From Diadophis punctatus similis (Eukaryota > Chordata > Lepidosauria > Squamata > Dipsadidae): a DNA stretch of 64,000 nt. A model generated the notes under the pieces. The model saw nothing but the letters and a program-made list of their open reading frames with translations. It was not told the DNA's origin and did no database searches. The stretch's first letter is position 1. Each line of letters begins with the position of its first letter. A program made the position numbers and the translations under genes. Positions 25,120 to 35,667 of the stretch are shown here, piece by piece. The DNA lies in the NCBI GenBank assembly GCA_023053685.1, contig JALIGW010000005.1:23353501-23417500 (forward strand), written 5' to 3'.

Positions 25120-25592
25120 CCCATACTACTGACTCGGTGACCTGTTCCATAGTTCTCTCGTGCTCCTCAGTTATCTCTGTAGGATACTTCCATTTCATGT
25201 AGGAGAGCATTTGCTTTAGGAAGGCTCAGTGTCCAACCGCGAGGAGATACAATAACATCCCTTGTGCAGAACATTTCTCCATTTCTTCTGCTTCTCTAGT
25301 TGAAACCATACCCTGCCCTTTCTACCATGCCTGGTGTGCAGAACTCATTCTACTGACTCATTTGAAAATAAAGTAATGTGTTTTTTACTTGCTAACTTCT
25401 CTATTGAAATGTTCAGGAAGGAAGGAAGTTTTGTTTGATTGCAACTGCTATTAGAAGCTCTAGATTTGACATTTATGCTAATTAAGGACACTGAACTTCC
25501 ATGTCTGTCTGCCTATATATACATTTGCATATCAATCTCTTTTTTCGGTATTGAATTCTATTTAAGTCTATTACTTTATTTTATTCATTTTT

Positions 25593-25665
25593 ATAGAATA
25601 GAATAGAATAGAATAGAATAGAATAGAATAGAATAGAATAGAATAGAATAGAATAGAATAGAATA
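25593..25665. repeat. (AATAG)n microsatellite
   Basis: About 14 GAATA units directly attached to the 3' end of the minus-strand CR1 copy. Confidence 0.95.
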
Positions 25666-25749
25666 ACAGAATTGGAAGGGACCTTGGAGGTCTTCTAGTC
25701 CAACCCCCTGCTTAGGCAGAAAACCCTACACCACTTCAGACAAATGGTT

Positions 25750-25853
25750 ATAGCAATAGCAATAGCACTTAGACTTATATACCGCTTCATAATGCTTTAC
25801 AGCCCTCTCTAAGCGGTTTACAGAGTTCAGCATATTGCCCCCAACAATCTGGG
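25750..25853 (-). mobile_element. SINE 3' fragment inserted in CR1
   Basis: Minus-strand tail half of the tRNA-derived SINE, from AGCAATAGCAATAGCACTTA to CCCCCAACAATCTGGG. The interrupted CR1 text repeats ATGGTTAT on both sides, consistent with a short target-site duplication. Confidence 0.8.
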
Positions 25854-26315
25854 ACATCCAACATGGTTATCCAACATCTTCTTAAAACTTCCAGTGTTGG
25901 AGCATTCACAACTTCTGGAGGCAAGCTGTTCCATGGATAAATTGTTCTAACCTTCAGGAAATTTCTCATTAGTTCTAAGTTGCTTCTCTACTTGTTTAGT
26001 TTCCACCCATTGCTTCTTGTTCTACCCTCAGGTGCTTTGGAGAATAGTTTGACTCCCTCTTCTTTGTGGCAACCCCTGCTATCATGTCTCCCCTAGTCCT
26101 TCTTTTCATTAAACTAGACATAGGCAGTTCCTGCAACTGTTCTTCATATGGTTTAGCCTCCAGTCTCCTAAACATCTTTGTTGCTCTTCTCTGCACTCTT
26201 TCTAGTGTCTCAACATCCTTTTTGCATCGTGGCGACCAAAACTGAATGCAGTATTCCAAGTGTGGCTTTACCAAGGCATTATAAAGTGGTATTAACACTT
26301 CACGTGATCTTGATT

Positions 26316-26366
26316 AAATTTATTTGCCACCCATCTTGTTTTGAAGCAACTCTGGGTGGCTTATAG
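26316..26366 (-). repeat. LINE tail fragment
   Basis: TTTATTTGCCACCCATCTTG followed by GGTGGCTTATA is the inverted 3' tail of an L2-like element. Too short to classify further. Confidence 0.4.
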
Positions 26367-26548
26367 CAGGAGTCCCCAACCCCAGGTCTGTGAACTGGCA
26401 CTGGTCCATACCATGCCACAAACTGGGCTGCTTAAACAAGCAAAGCCCCATACATAGAATGCAGTCAGCACACGAAACCACACACCCTCCAGTCTGTGGA
26501 AAAACCTCTCTCCATGGAACTGGTCCCTGGTGCCCAAAAGGTTTACAG
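26367..26548. mobile_element. Truncated hAT MITE, family CAGGGGTCCCCAACC
   Basis: The left end CAGGAGTCCCCAACCCCAGG is followed by degenerate text of the 37313/61363 family (GGCACTGGTCC, CTGTGGAAAA). The right terminal repeat is missing; the end is occupied by the next MITE. Confidence 0.6.
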
Positions 26549-27303
26549 CAGGGGTGGGTTCCTAATATTTTTATTACCACTCTGTGGGCGTGGCTTATTT
26601 GTGGGTGTGGCTTGCCAGCCATGTGACCAGGTGGGTGTGGGCCTTGGGAGCTTGGTAGCGGCCGGAGAAGCGGGGGGCATTGCCCACCCGCAACGCAGCC
26701 CCCCGCAGGGGGAGCAGCATGACCGCAGCAGAGGTTCTTCTAGGAGGCTCCGTCCGGCCTGAATGCTTCTCCCCATTCAATGATCCTAGGCTCCTGCCAC
26801 CCGTTCCCCCTCCCCTCAGCAGCTCGAGAAGCCTTGAACGTGCAACAATGCCTGGGATCATCACCACGCGTTCATGGCTTCTTGGACTGCTGAAGGGAGG
26901 GGAACTGAGATAGGTCCTGCCACCCATTCCCCCTCCCCTCAGCAGCTCGAGAAGCCTCAAACGTGCAAAAATGCCTAGGATCATCACCGCACGTTCGTGG
27001 CTTCTCGGACTGCTGAAGGGAGGGGAATGGAGATAGCTCCTGCTGCCCGTTCTTTCAGCGTCTCACACGCTCCCTCAGCCATCCTCCCCTGCTTGGACTC
27101 ACTGTGGGGTAGGAAGGCAGCGCATGCGCAGTGCCGGAAGCTCGGCTTCTGGGCATGCACAAAAGATTTTTTTTTAAAAAAAATAATTTTTTTTAAATGG
27201 CGGCACCCAGGCACCGGCAACCAACTGCACCGGTACTGTGATGTCACCAGCAGGACGCTACCGGTGCTATAGAGTGGACCGCACTGGTAGGAAGCCACCA
27301 CTG
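26549..27303. mobile_element. Non-autonomous hAT MITE, long subfamily of CAGGGGTGGGTTCC
   Basis: 755 bp from CAGGGGTGGGTTCC to GGAAGCCACCACTG, flanked by a perfect 8-bp duplication GTTTACAG at 26541-26548 and 27304-27311. The interior contains two tandem blocks with CTTCTCGGACTGCTGAAGGG-type text, an internal duplication that explains why it is longer than the copy at 20758. No transposase. Confidence 0.93.
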
Positions 27304-28049
27304 GTTTACAGCATTAAAATTCTTAGTAGTAACCAGAATAGACAAAGCCATGCTAATAATTAAACCGATAGTCTTTGACCTGGAGAAATAGTTATAGATA
27401 AATAGAATAAATAAATAATAAATAGAAATTATTATAGAGTTGTTAGAGTGCTATTACTAATCTTGTGTAATCTGAGGAGGGGTTGTGTGTTGTTATATAC
27501 TCTTTTCTGCCTCTAGCTGTAAATTAATGAATTTAGTAGTAGTAAAGATAAAGATAAAAATATATTCAAAAGGTCAGAAAAAGGAAATTATCAACTAATC
27601 AGGCAGGCATTGATAAGTGGTAAGAATCTAAAACAGCTCATAAAACAATTGATCTGTAAACATCTTGGAAGCAGTGTTTTCCCAGCAGCTTGCTGCCCCT
27701 GAATTGTTTCCTAAACTTGAAACTTCTGATTCTACCCAGCATAGTTGGTCTGATCAGATTTAGTTCTCATAGTAGGTAAATCCTGAATTACTGTCTGGTG
27801 TAGCTGTTTCTCAGTGTGACTATGCCTTTCCATCTTCTATGCTTGGATGGCAGCATATTCAAGGTTCCTAGTATAGGTCAGAGTCTTCTTGATCCAGGAC
27901 AGGATAAGGGGGTCTGTTACAGACTTGACATAGGGCCTGAAAGCACCATGGTTTCTTTGTGGATGCTGTTTCCTGGTTCTCCTCATCCAGAAAAGACTCT
28001 TGACATGGTGTTAACTCCACAGTGCTGTGAGAAACTCAAAGGTTATCAA

Positions 28050-28968
28050 ACTATTTTAGAATCTACATTATTCTTCAAAACAATTCTACAGAGCAATTAT
28101 TGAGTTTGTCATCTGCACCTCTATAACTGTCTGTTTTGGTTCTGCAACCCAAAAAGACAGATACAGACTTCAGAGGATAATCAGAACTGCAGAAAAAACA
28201 ATTGCTACCAAACTGCCTTCCATTGAGGATCTGTATACTGCACGAGTCAGAAAGAGGGCTGTGAAAATATTTACAGACCCCCTCACATCCTGGACATAAA
28301 CTGTTTCAACTCCTACCCTCAAAACGATGGTATAGAGCACTGCACACCAGAACATATGAGCCGAGGTGGCGCAGTGGTTAGAGAGCAGTACTGCAGGCCA
28401 CTTTAGCTGACTGTGATCCACAGGTCAGCGGTTCAAATCTCACCGGCTCAAGGTTGACTCAGCCTTCCATCCTTCCGAGGTAGGTAAAATGAGGATCTAG
28501 ATTGTTGGGGGCAATATAAATATACATTGCTTACTGGTGTAAACCGCTTAGAGAGTGCTTGCACTGTGAGGCGGCATATAAATCTCACAAATAAATAAAT
28601 CTCACAAATAAATAACAACTAGATACAAGAACAGTTTTTCCCGGAATGCCATCACTCTGCTAAACAAATAATTCCCTCAACACTGTCAAACTATTTACTA
28701 AGTCTGCACTACTATTAATCTTCTCATCGTTCCTATCACCCATCTCCTCCCACTAATGACTGTATGACTGTAACTTTGTTGCTTGTATCCTTACGATTTA
28801 TATTGGCTGGTTCCTAATATGATTTGATTGCTTATTTGTACCCGGACTATCATTAAGTGTTGTACCTTATACATTCTTGACAAACGTATCTTTTCTTTTA
28901 TGTACACTGAGAGCATATGCACCAAGACAAATTCCTTGTGTGTCCAATCACACTTGGCCAATAAAAAA
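28050..28968 (+). mobile_element. 5'-truncated LINE 3' end (L2 or Rex1 type)
   Basis: The frame reads QKDRYRLQRIIRTAEKTIA, then KLPSIEDLYTARVRKRAVKI and FTDPLTSW, which matches the C-terminal region of L2/Rex1-like reverse transcriptases. A SINE interrupts it at 28358-28614, after which LDTRTVFPGMPSLC-like text continues in a decayed form. It ends in CACTTGGCCAATAAAAAATTC and a (TTCTA)n tract. The left edge is approximate. Confidence 0.75.
28358..28614 (+). mobile_element. tRNA-derived squamate SINE
   Basis: Best-preserved head of this SINE family here: GAGCCGAGGTGGCGCAGTGG (A-box TGGCGCAGTGG), B-box GGTTCAAATCTC, core GTTGACTCAGCCTTCCATCC. It ends with a duplicated CTCACAAATAAATAAAT tail. 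Inserted in the LINE end at 28050-28968. Confidence 0.9.
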
Positions 28969-29014
28969 TTCTATTCTATTCTATTCTATTCTATTCTATT
29001 CTATTCTATTCTAT
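28969..29014. repeat. (AATAG)n microsatellite (TTCTA on + strand)
   Basis: Nine TTCTA units at the 3' end of the plus-strand LINE copy. Confidence 0.93.
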
Positions 29015-31138
29015 TTTTCTTCAAAATAGATTTATTGATTTGGCTCAACTTCTTTTTTTCCACACTATCCCAAATGGAAATTTCTGCTACGTTTTTTAGC
29101 ATTCTTGCTTGTTTTTATAGGATACTGAACTACCGGTACTTAAGTTGTTTCTTCTTTGCAGTGCTTTCTGGAAAGCAGAAGCTTTAATGAATCCTTATAA
29201 AAATAATAATAAAATTTACCAACAAAGCAAGCATTTCCATCAACAATGGTGTCATAGATATAAAATGTTTACAGTTGCAAAACATTCTGCAGTGATCCGT
29301 AAATGTAATGAAAAAATTTCTTGCTCTCTCTTGATTTGTAAAAGAACTTCCCAAATTCCATTTACGATGTCTACAAGATAACATTGTTTTGGATTTTAGA
29401 TAGGGGTTATTTTATGCTATTTTGTACCATCTTATGAATGTATGTGTATGACTTGGTCACCAGTTAGAAAAAAAATATTGTTGTACATCATGGGTATGAC
29501 ACCATTGTTGATGGAGAAGATCTAGAAAATGGAAATTTAGCCTCACCATCTTTCAAAAAAGGAAGTTGACATTTATTAATTAATAGTTAAGTACTGTTCT
29601 AGAAAACTGGTGTGGCCATTGATTGTATCTGGAAAAACATTCCCAAGCTCATAAAAGGATATGAATAAATTAATTGACTTCATCACAGTTTTCTGTGTTT
29701 TGACATTCCAAGTGAGGCAAGCATTTGGCTTTGATATAAGGGAAATGACAGCTGTCCTGGTGTCACTGTTGGTAGAGGTTATAATTGATAAAGCCAAAAA
29801 GAAAGGTCATTGCCTATTTATATGTCAATCCTGAAATCTGCTAGAACTCCTAAAAAGCTTTGAGACATGCTAGCATAATCTATTGTGGATAAACTAAAAT
29901 CACCTCATAATGTACATTCACTGAAATCTATTTTCACCTTAGATATTGCTGTAAAGATATTTTGCTGTGCAATGAATTATAGAATTTCCACAGAAGACCT
30001 TCACTTGTACTGAAGATATTTCTGTTAAATCATGCATAGTGACGTAACTTAATTATGATTCTCCTCTGGTGTCTGAGGGTTTTGATCATTAGATAAATTT
30101 CATCAATGAAAGATGAAAAGGTCTCCTCATTCTGCAACTACTCCCTGTTATGGAATATTGCCATATTGGTTGCTCTCATGTCTTGCTGGAGCTTAAAATA
30201 GTCATGGTCCAGAGTACCATTTAATGTCATTATTTCTCCTAATGATATAATCAACTTTTATTAAATTTGTCTTCATTACCTTGAACTTGTTTTTCTGAAC
30301 GTCATTGTAGTATCATTGTAGTCTTTATATTATTAAGCCTAGAGGCTAACAACAGTTTTGCTATTTTTATCAAAAGTTTCAGTAGGATATGGTGGGACTG
30401 AAACATCCTCAGATGGGAATTGGCTGAAGGTACCTTCCATTTTAAGTGAGATTACTGTGATAGAAATACTGATAGCAAATTATTCAGGATATTTAATTTA
30501 GAGATAATTCTGCTTCAGCTTTCACAGGGAGAACTTTGGAATGATTTATTGGAGCTTCTTCCTCCCATTCATTTTCTAAAACAGTTGCATACATCTCAAA
30601 GGTTTGTTTACCTTGGAGACACTCAGTAAAGGGTTAGTTTCTATGCCATTTTAATTACTGCTAAATTCTCTGCTATAAGCTTTATTGTTATTTATACAAG
30701 TACCTCTTATAGTATTGTACAAAACAAAATGAGTTGATTGCCCATATGAATGTAAGATACTGGGTTTTAGATTTAATTGAGTGTTTCATTAATTAATATT
30801 CAAGATATTATGGACTCCTACAACCTTCTGGGCCTCAGAGAAGCTAGTTTATTGCAGACTTTTCTATATGCTATCTTGTTTCATTTGGGGTTTTGCTGTT
30901 TTTAAATGTTGGATTTTTCTCATTGTTGATATTAAAAATTCAGATTTGTTTGGTGCAGTTAGCAGCCTTGTTTCACTTGTGTTGTCTTTAAATGACAACA
31001 CATTCTCAATTGTTATAATATGCGAGGCTGTTTGTCTGAACTTGTGGTGGTGTACTTCTTAGAGTTGTTTATTTGTTTGTTGCCCATCCTTTCAGATTCA
31101 AGAATTATTTAGAGAAAGCCATCTGTGGAACTATCTAC

Positions 31139-31277
31139 CTCAGAGGTCTTCAAACTTGGCAACTTTAAGACTTGTGGACTTCAACTCCCAGAATTCTCCA
31201 GCCAGCATGCTGGAGAATTCTGGGAGTTGAAGTCCACAAGTCTTAAAGTTGCCAAGTTTGGGGATCCTTGCTCTACC
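31139..31277. mobile_element. Palindromic hAT MITE, family CAGAGGTCTTCAAACTTGG
   Basis: Two arms of about 60 bases are near-perfect inverted copies meeting at CCAGCATGCTGG (core AACTCCCAGAATTCTCCAG). The flanks ATCTACCT and CTCTACCT match at 6 of 8. Same family as 43082 and the fragment at 11503. Confidence 0.85.
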
Positions 31278-31323
31278 TCCTTGATGCTTGCAAAATAAAA
31301 TAAAATAAAGCTAGAATGAGATA

Positions 31324-31745
31324 CAGGTAGTCCTTGACTTACAATTGATCACTTAGCCACCATTCAAGGCAACAACAGACCTCCCTGGGGGTACTTATGA
31401 CCCAGATTCAAATTTCCAATGACTGCATATCAGCCCCCCTAGTCACATGACTGCATATCAGGCACCGGGCAACCAGTCTGCATATATGTCTGTTTACATC
31501 ATCTGCAGTCATGTGGCTGCATTTTATGGTGCTTTTGCTGAAAACCAGCATTTCTATTTCTATTTTTGGCCAAACTAGTCCATAGGGAACCATTGGTTCA
31601 CTTACTGACCATGGTGTTCACCTAACGACCACCACAAAAAAGGCCATGAAATCCAATTGACGACATGGGTAACCCAATTTACAGCAGTCACAATTTAAAA
31701 CCATGATGGGCAGGTTCCATTACATTGTAAATCCAGGATTACCTG
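31324..31745. mobile_element. Tigger/pogo-like TA-target MITE, family CAGGTAGTCCTCGAC
   Basis: 422 bp from CAGGTAGTCCTTGACTTAC to GGATTACCTG, flanked by TA on both sides. No transposase. Related copies at 31989, 46181 and 50217. Confidence 0.85.
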
Positions 31746-31988
31746 TATATCTGATCCAAGGTTTGCCACTGAGTTCCAAATTATGTTATAATTCAAATAT
31801 AGCTCAATGTAAGCATTTGTAAACCAATAGTACCACTACACTCTTATATAATTTGTTTAGACTGCATGGCAGGAGACAGGAACTAAATAAAGGTGTGAGA
31901 GATCCATATGTAAATGCAGACAGTCTTTTTAATTCTGATATCCCATTTTTTTTCATTCATGGTCAAAAACTAAAATAAAAATAATATT

Positions 31989-32380
31989 AGGTAGTCATCG
32001 ACGTACAACTATTCGTTTAGTGACTGTTCAAAGTTACAACTACACTAAAAAAGTGACTTAAGACCATTTTTCACACTTATAATTATTGCAGGATCCCTTG
32101 ATCAGGTGATCAAGATTCATATGCTTGGCAACTGGCATGTATTTATGACAGTTGTGGTGTTCCAGGGTCATGTGATTTCCTTTTGTGATCTTCTGGCAAG
32201 CAAAGTCAATGGGGAAGCCAGATTCACTTAACCACCATGTTACTAACTTAGTAACTGCAGTGATTCACAACAATTATGGCAACAAAGGTTATAAAATAAG
32301 GCTAAACTCACTTAACAACTGTCTTGCTTAGCAACGGAAATTTTCGGGCTCAATTGTGGTCGTAAGTTGACAACTACCTA
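31989..32380. mobile_element. Tigger/pogo-like TA-target MITE, family CAGGTAGTCCTCGAC
   Basis: About 392 bp from AGGTAGTCATCGACGTAC to AAGTTGACAACTACCTA. The interior (CACTTAACCACCATGTTAC) matches other copies. The end bases have mutated, so the borders are approximate. Confidence 0.8.
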
Positions 32381-32390
32381 TATAGGATTC

Positions 32391-32615
32391 TTTTCTTCTG
32401 TTCAGTTGTGTCTGATTCTCAAAGACTGCCTGGAGAAATCCCTACAGTTTTCTTGGCAAAGTCTTACGTGGTTTGTCATTGCTTTCTTCCTTGGATGGAG
32501 AGAAAGTGACTGGCCCAAGGCCACCCAGATGGCTTTGTGTTTAAGGTGGGACTAGGAGTCTCACAGGGTCCTGGATTTTAGCCTGATGCCTTAACCACTA
32601 CACTATATTGGCTCT
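32391..32615 (-). mobile_element. Sauria-type SINE with Bov-B-like tail
   Basis: Minus-strand copy: the right end is the tRNA-like head (reverse of CACTATATTGGCTCT) and the left end is the Bov-B-like tail with TTTCTTGGCAAAG and AAAGACTGCCTGGAG. Abuts the SPIN-like element on the right. Confidence 0.78.
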
Positions 32616-32619
32616 AATA

Positions 32620-33098
32620 TAGTGGTTCTCAACCTTTCTAATGCCGCGACCCTTTAATACAGTTCCTCATGTTGTGGTGACCCCCAACCATAAAATAATA
32701 ACGTTATTAGGAAACTCAGGGGTGGGTTCTAACTTACCTCACTGCCGGTTCGCTTCCTCCTGCGCTGCATGGCCGCACTTCATGGGTGTGCGCGCATGCG
32801 CAGTGCCAATTTTTTTTAAAAAATGCAACCCAAAAAAAAGCTGAAAACAAGATGGCGACGCATGCGCAGTGCCGGAAATTCGGCTTCTGCGTATGCTCAG
32901 AAGTTCCCATGGTACAGATATTTTTTTTTGCAGTAGTCTATTTGCATGTGGGTGGACCCGCCTGGAGACAGATAGAGGAGCAGTGTCTCGGTTCCTAAGA
33001 CCATTGGAAATATGTGTTTTCCCGTGGTCTTAGGCAACCCGTGTGAAAGCGTTGTTCGACCCCCAAAGGGGTCGCGACCCACAAGTTGAGAACCTCTG
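32620..33098. mobile_element. SPIN-like non-autonomous hAT transposon
   Basis: 479 bp from TAGTGGTTCTCAACC to GAGAACCTCTG, flanked by a perfect 8-bp duplication CTCTAATA at 32612-32619 and 33099-33106. The right half carries GACCCCCAAAGGGGTCGCGACCC, split here as GGGGTCGCGACCC next to the end, and GGTTCCTAAGACCATTGG. These are features of the SPIN (Space Invader) hAT family known from several tetrapods. A second MITE has inserted in the middle. Confidence 0.8.
32717..32905. mobile_element. Truncated CAGGGGTGGGTTCC MITE nested in the SPIN-like element
   Basis: The left end CAGGGGTGGGTTCTAAC is clear and the interior shares CATGCGCAGTGCCGGAA with 20758. No right terminal repeat is visible, so the right border is approximate. 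Confidence 0.6.
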
Positions 33099-33929
33099 CT
33101 CTAATATTATAATATATGTTCACAAGACAAGATGAAAAATTAATATGAGGAGGACATTAAATTCTAGTGAACTACACAAAGCATAAGTGGCCAGGCTAAA
33201 CTGAAATCTCATTCAAACTTGTGTGTTCCAGTGGTAATTGCAACTGAACAGAATTTGGTAGATTTCAATATAAAATCTCTGCAGATTGATCCATTACTAG
33301 AAAGTTCACCACCTTCATTTCAGGGCAATCCATGCATTTAGTAAGGAGAGGAAGAATATTAACCTGGGACACCAAGCAAGGCAAATCACATTATTTCACC
33401 CAGCAAGAGAGTTAACGTGATCATGAAGATGGTTATCCCCAAGGTGAGGCATTGCCCTTGTGATGTTCTGATTCCTGTAATTTTCTCTTTGCTGACACTG
33501 ATTTTTTTCCTTCTGCAAGGAGCAGCTGCAGAAAAGGTAGCAAAAAGTTTTCAAAGCATTGAAAATAGGTCAAAGAATGCATGAAATTGCCCGATGTCTC
33601 ACCCTTATCTAACACAAATTTGAAATGAACACTTAATAAGGCCTTAAGTGTTCATTTATTAAGAGAACATTCCATTGCATGTACACTGTAAATGAACTAC
33701 ATAAAAAAGTAAGGATTCTTGCTTTTATTTTTAAAACTTGTACTTCAAGTTTTAATTTTTCTGTGGTTCATGCATACTTAATTCTTCCCATTTACTTTTT
33801 TGCATGTTTGCAAATAGGAAGAAATAAAATCCAATAAAATGCGACAAAATCAGATTTATTAATCATTGTTTCCATAAAATAAAATACTTTGGAGTCTTCT
33901 AACCCTGCATAGATTGCAAAGCATTAGGT

Positions 33930-34276
33930 CAGTGATGGCGAATCTTTTTTGGCTCAGGTGCCAAAAGGGTGCGCGTGTGCACGATAGCGCGTGTGCGTGT
34001 GCCCACACCCATAATGCAATGCCCTCCCCCCATGTGCATGTGCACAACCCCCGTGTTGCCCCTGCACATGTGTACAACTGCCCCGCGCTGCCCCCTGCAC
34101 ATGCGCATAGGCCTCACTCAAGCCTACAGACTTCCGGTTGGGCCGTTTTTCGCTATCCCGGAAGGCAGAAAAGAAGGCTGAAAATCAGCTGGCCAGCGCA
34201 CACATGAAGCTGACATAGGGCAATGCATCACGTGCCCTCAGATATGGCTTCGCGTGCCACAGGTTCGCCATCACTG
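33930..34276. mobile_element. Non-autonomous hAT MITE, family CAGTGATGGCGAACC
   Basis: 347 bp from CAGTGATGGCGAATC to GGTTCGCCATCACTG, flanked by a perfect 8-bp duplication CATTAGGT at 33922-33929 and 34277-34284. Confidence 0.93.
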
Positions 34277-34655
34277 CATTAGGTTATCTAATATTATAAT
34301 TATAATAATTCTAAAATCTGTATCTAAAATGTAAATGATATGAATGGACATTTGGATTCTTCCATTGTGTTAAACATATTGAAATGTTTTATCAATGGGT
34401 TCCCTTTTCAATAACACACAATATACTGTTACCCATGTATAATAAAACATGCTTTATTGGAATAATGGGCCATCCATAGCTGATAGTTTAGTATTAGAGA
34501 TACTACTCAAGGGTAAGTAGATCAGTTACAGAATACAAGAAAGCCAAAATATATGTTGTTAAGCTGCTTTACTAATACAGGATTGTTCTCAAATCTAGCA
34601 TGGCCATGAAATAGATTATGTAATATAGGTTAATTTGGGCAGTGGTACTTTGGAG

Positions 34656-34825
34656 CAGTGACCCCTGACTTTTTGAGCGCTTCCATGGAGAGGTTTTTTG
34701 GCGGACTGGAGATGGTGTGGTTTTGCGCTGTGTCTGCATCCCATATGTGTGAGAATGGGGCTTCACTCATTTCCACGGCCCGGTTTCTGGTGTGCCGGTC
34801 TGCGGACCTGGAGTTGGGACCCCTG
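34656..34825. mobile_element. Probable decayed hAT MITE, family CAGGGGTCCCCAACC
   Basis: Ends CAGTGACCCCTGAC and GTTGGGACCCCTG resemble the 37313/61363 family. The presumed duplication is poor (5 of 8). Confidence 0.45.
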
Positions 34826-35420
34826 TTTTAGCGAACACAGCACTCTATTAGAAGGCCACAAAGTGAAAGTGAGTGCATACAAAACTGGATAAAGTATCCA
34901 AAAATAATTTTGGAGGAGAAATCAGATTTTATCAAAGTGTTGGAAAAAATGATTTTCCAAAGTGTTGGAAAAAATGATTTTTTTAAAAAACTGGGAAAGC
35001 AAAAGTATAAGTGGTTCACAGCTTATTTTCAATTTCAGATACAATAGTCAAAGTGAAATTTGTAAATTTCACCCTTTCTCCATAGTGGGCGGAGCCTCCT
35101 TGCTTTCTTTTATGCTATCATACGGTATCATAGCATTCCCTGTTATCTGATTTCTCCAAAGGTCATAAATTCAGATTGCAACCGTCTGATACAACTATGA
35201 TTCAATTAGCAGATGGACACAATGTTTCCTATATGCTGAAACAGGGTGAATTTAAGGGCATGCGAGCAAGAAGGTTCTAGCACTTCTTATGACTACTTTC
35301 CTTTCTGCTTTAATTTCATGGCTGCCGTGGTACGTTCTTACAATCTAATCCACTGTCTTTCAACTTGACAATTTTACAATGTGGTGGGCTTGAAGGCCAT
35401 ATGTCTTTTTTTTTCAACAT

Positions 35421-35667
35421 TTATTTATTTATTTATTAGTTGCATTTGTATGCCGCCCACTCCACAGAGACTCTGGGCGGCTCACAACAATAAAAATTCA
35501 CACGCAACAATAAATATAAAAAGTATTAAAACGATAAGTATTAAAACATTTAAAAACATTTTTAAAAACCAACAATTTAAAAACCCATACAATAATTTAT
35601 TCATGGGGCCGAGAATAATCGGTGTTGTATTAAAATCATTGGCCCCAGGCCTGTCGACAAAGCCATG
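35421..35667 (-). mobile_element. L2-type LINE tail
   Basis: On the minus strand this ends with GAGTGGGCGGCATACAAATG and an AAAT tail, as other squamate L2-type elements do. Only non-coding 3' sequence is present. It abuts the poly-A end of the L1 fragment. Confidence 0.6.

Larger units (their letters stand above)
25593..26315 (-). mobile_element. 5'-truncated CR1 LINE with (AATAG)n tail
   Basis: Minus-strand 3' part of a CR1 element closely similar to the one at 15366. Readable coding pieces include [20 protein letters not shown] and [13 protein letters not shown]. The left end is the CR1 3' UTR, then a (GAATA)n tract at 25593-25665. A SINE fragment interrupts it at 25750-25853, and a small deletion and frameshifts break the frame. 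Truncated at about 26315, where CACGTGATCTTGATT meets another repeat. Confidence 0.9.

Noticed and set aside
28358..28440. tRNA-like A and B boxes suggesting a tRNA gene
   Set aside because: They belong to the head of a SINE; no complete cloverleaf or anticodon arm is present and the same text recurs in at least four other copies.
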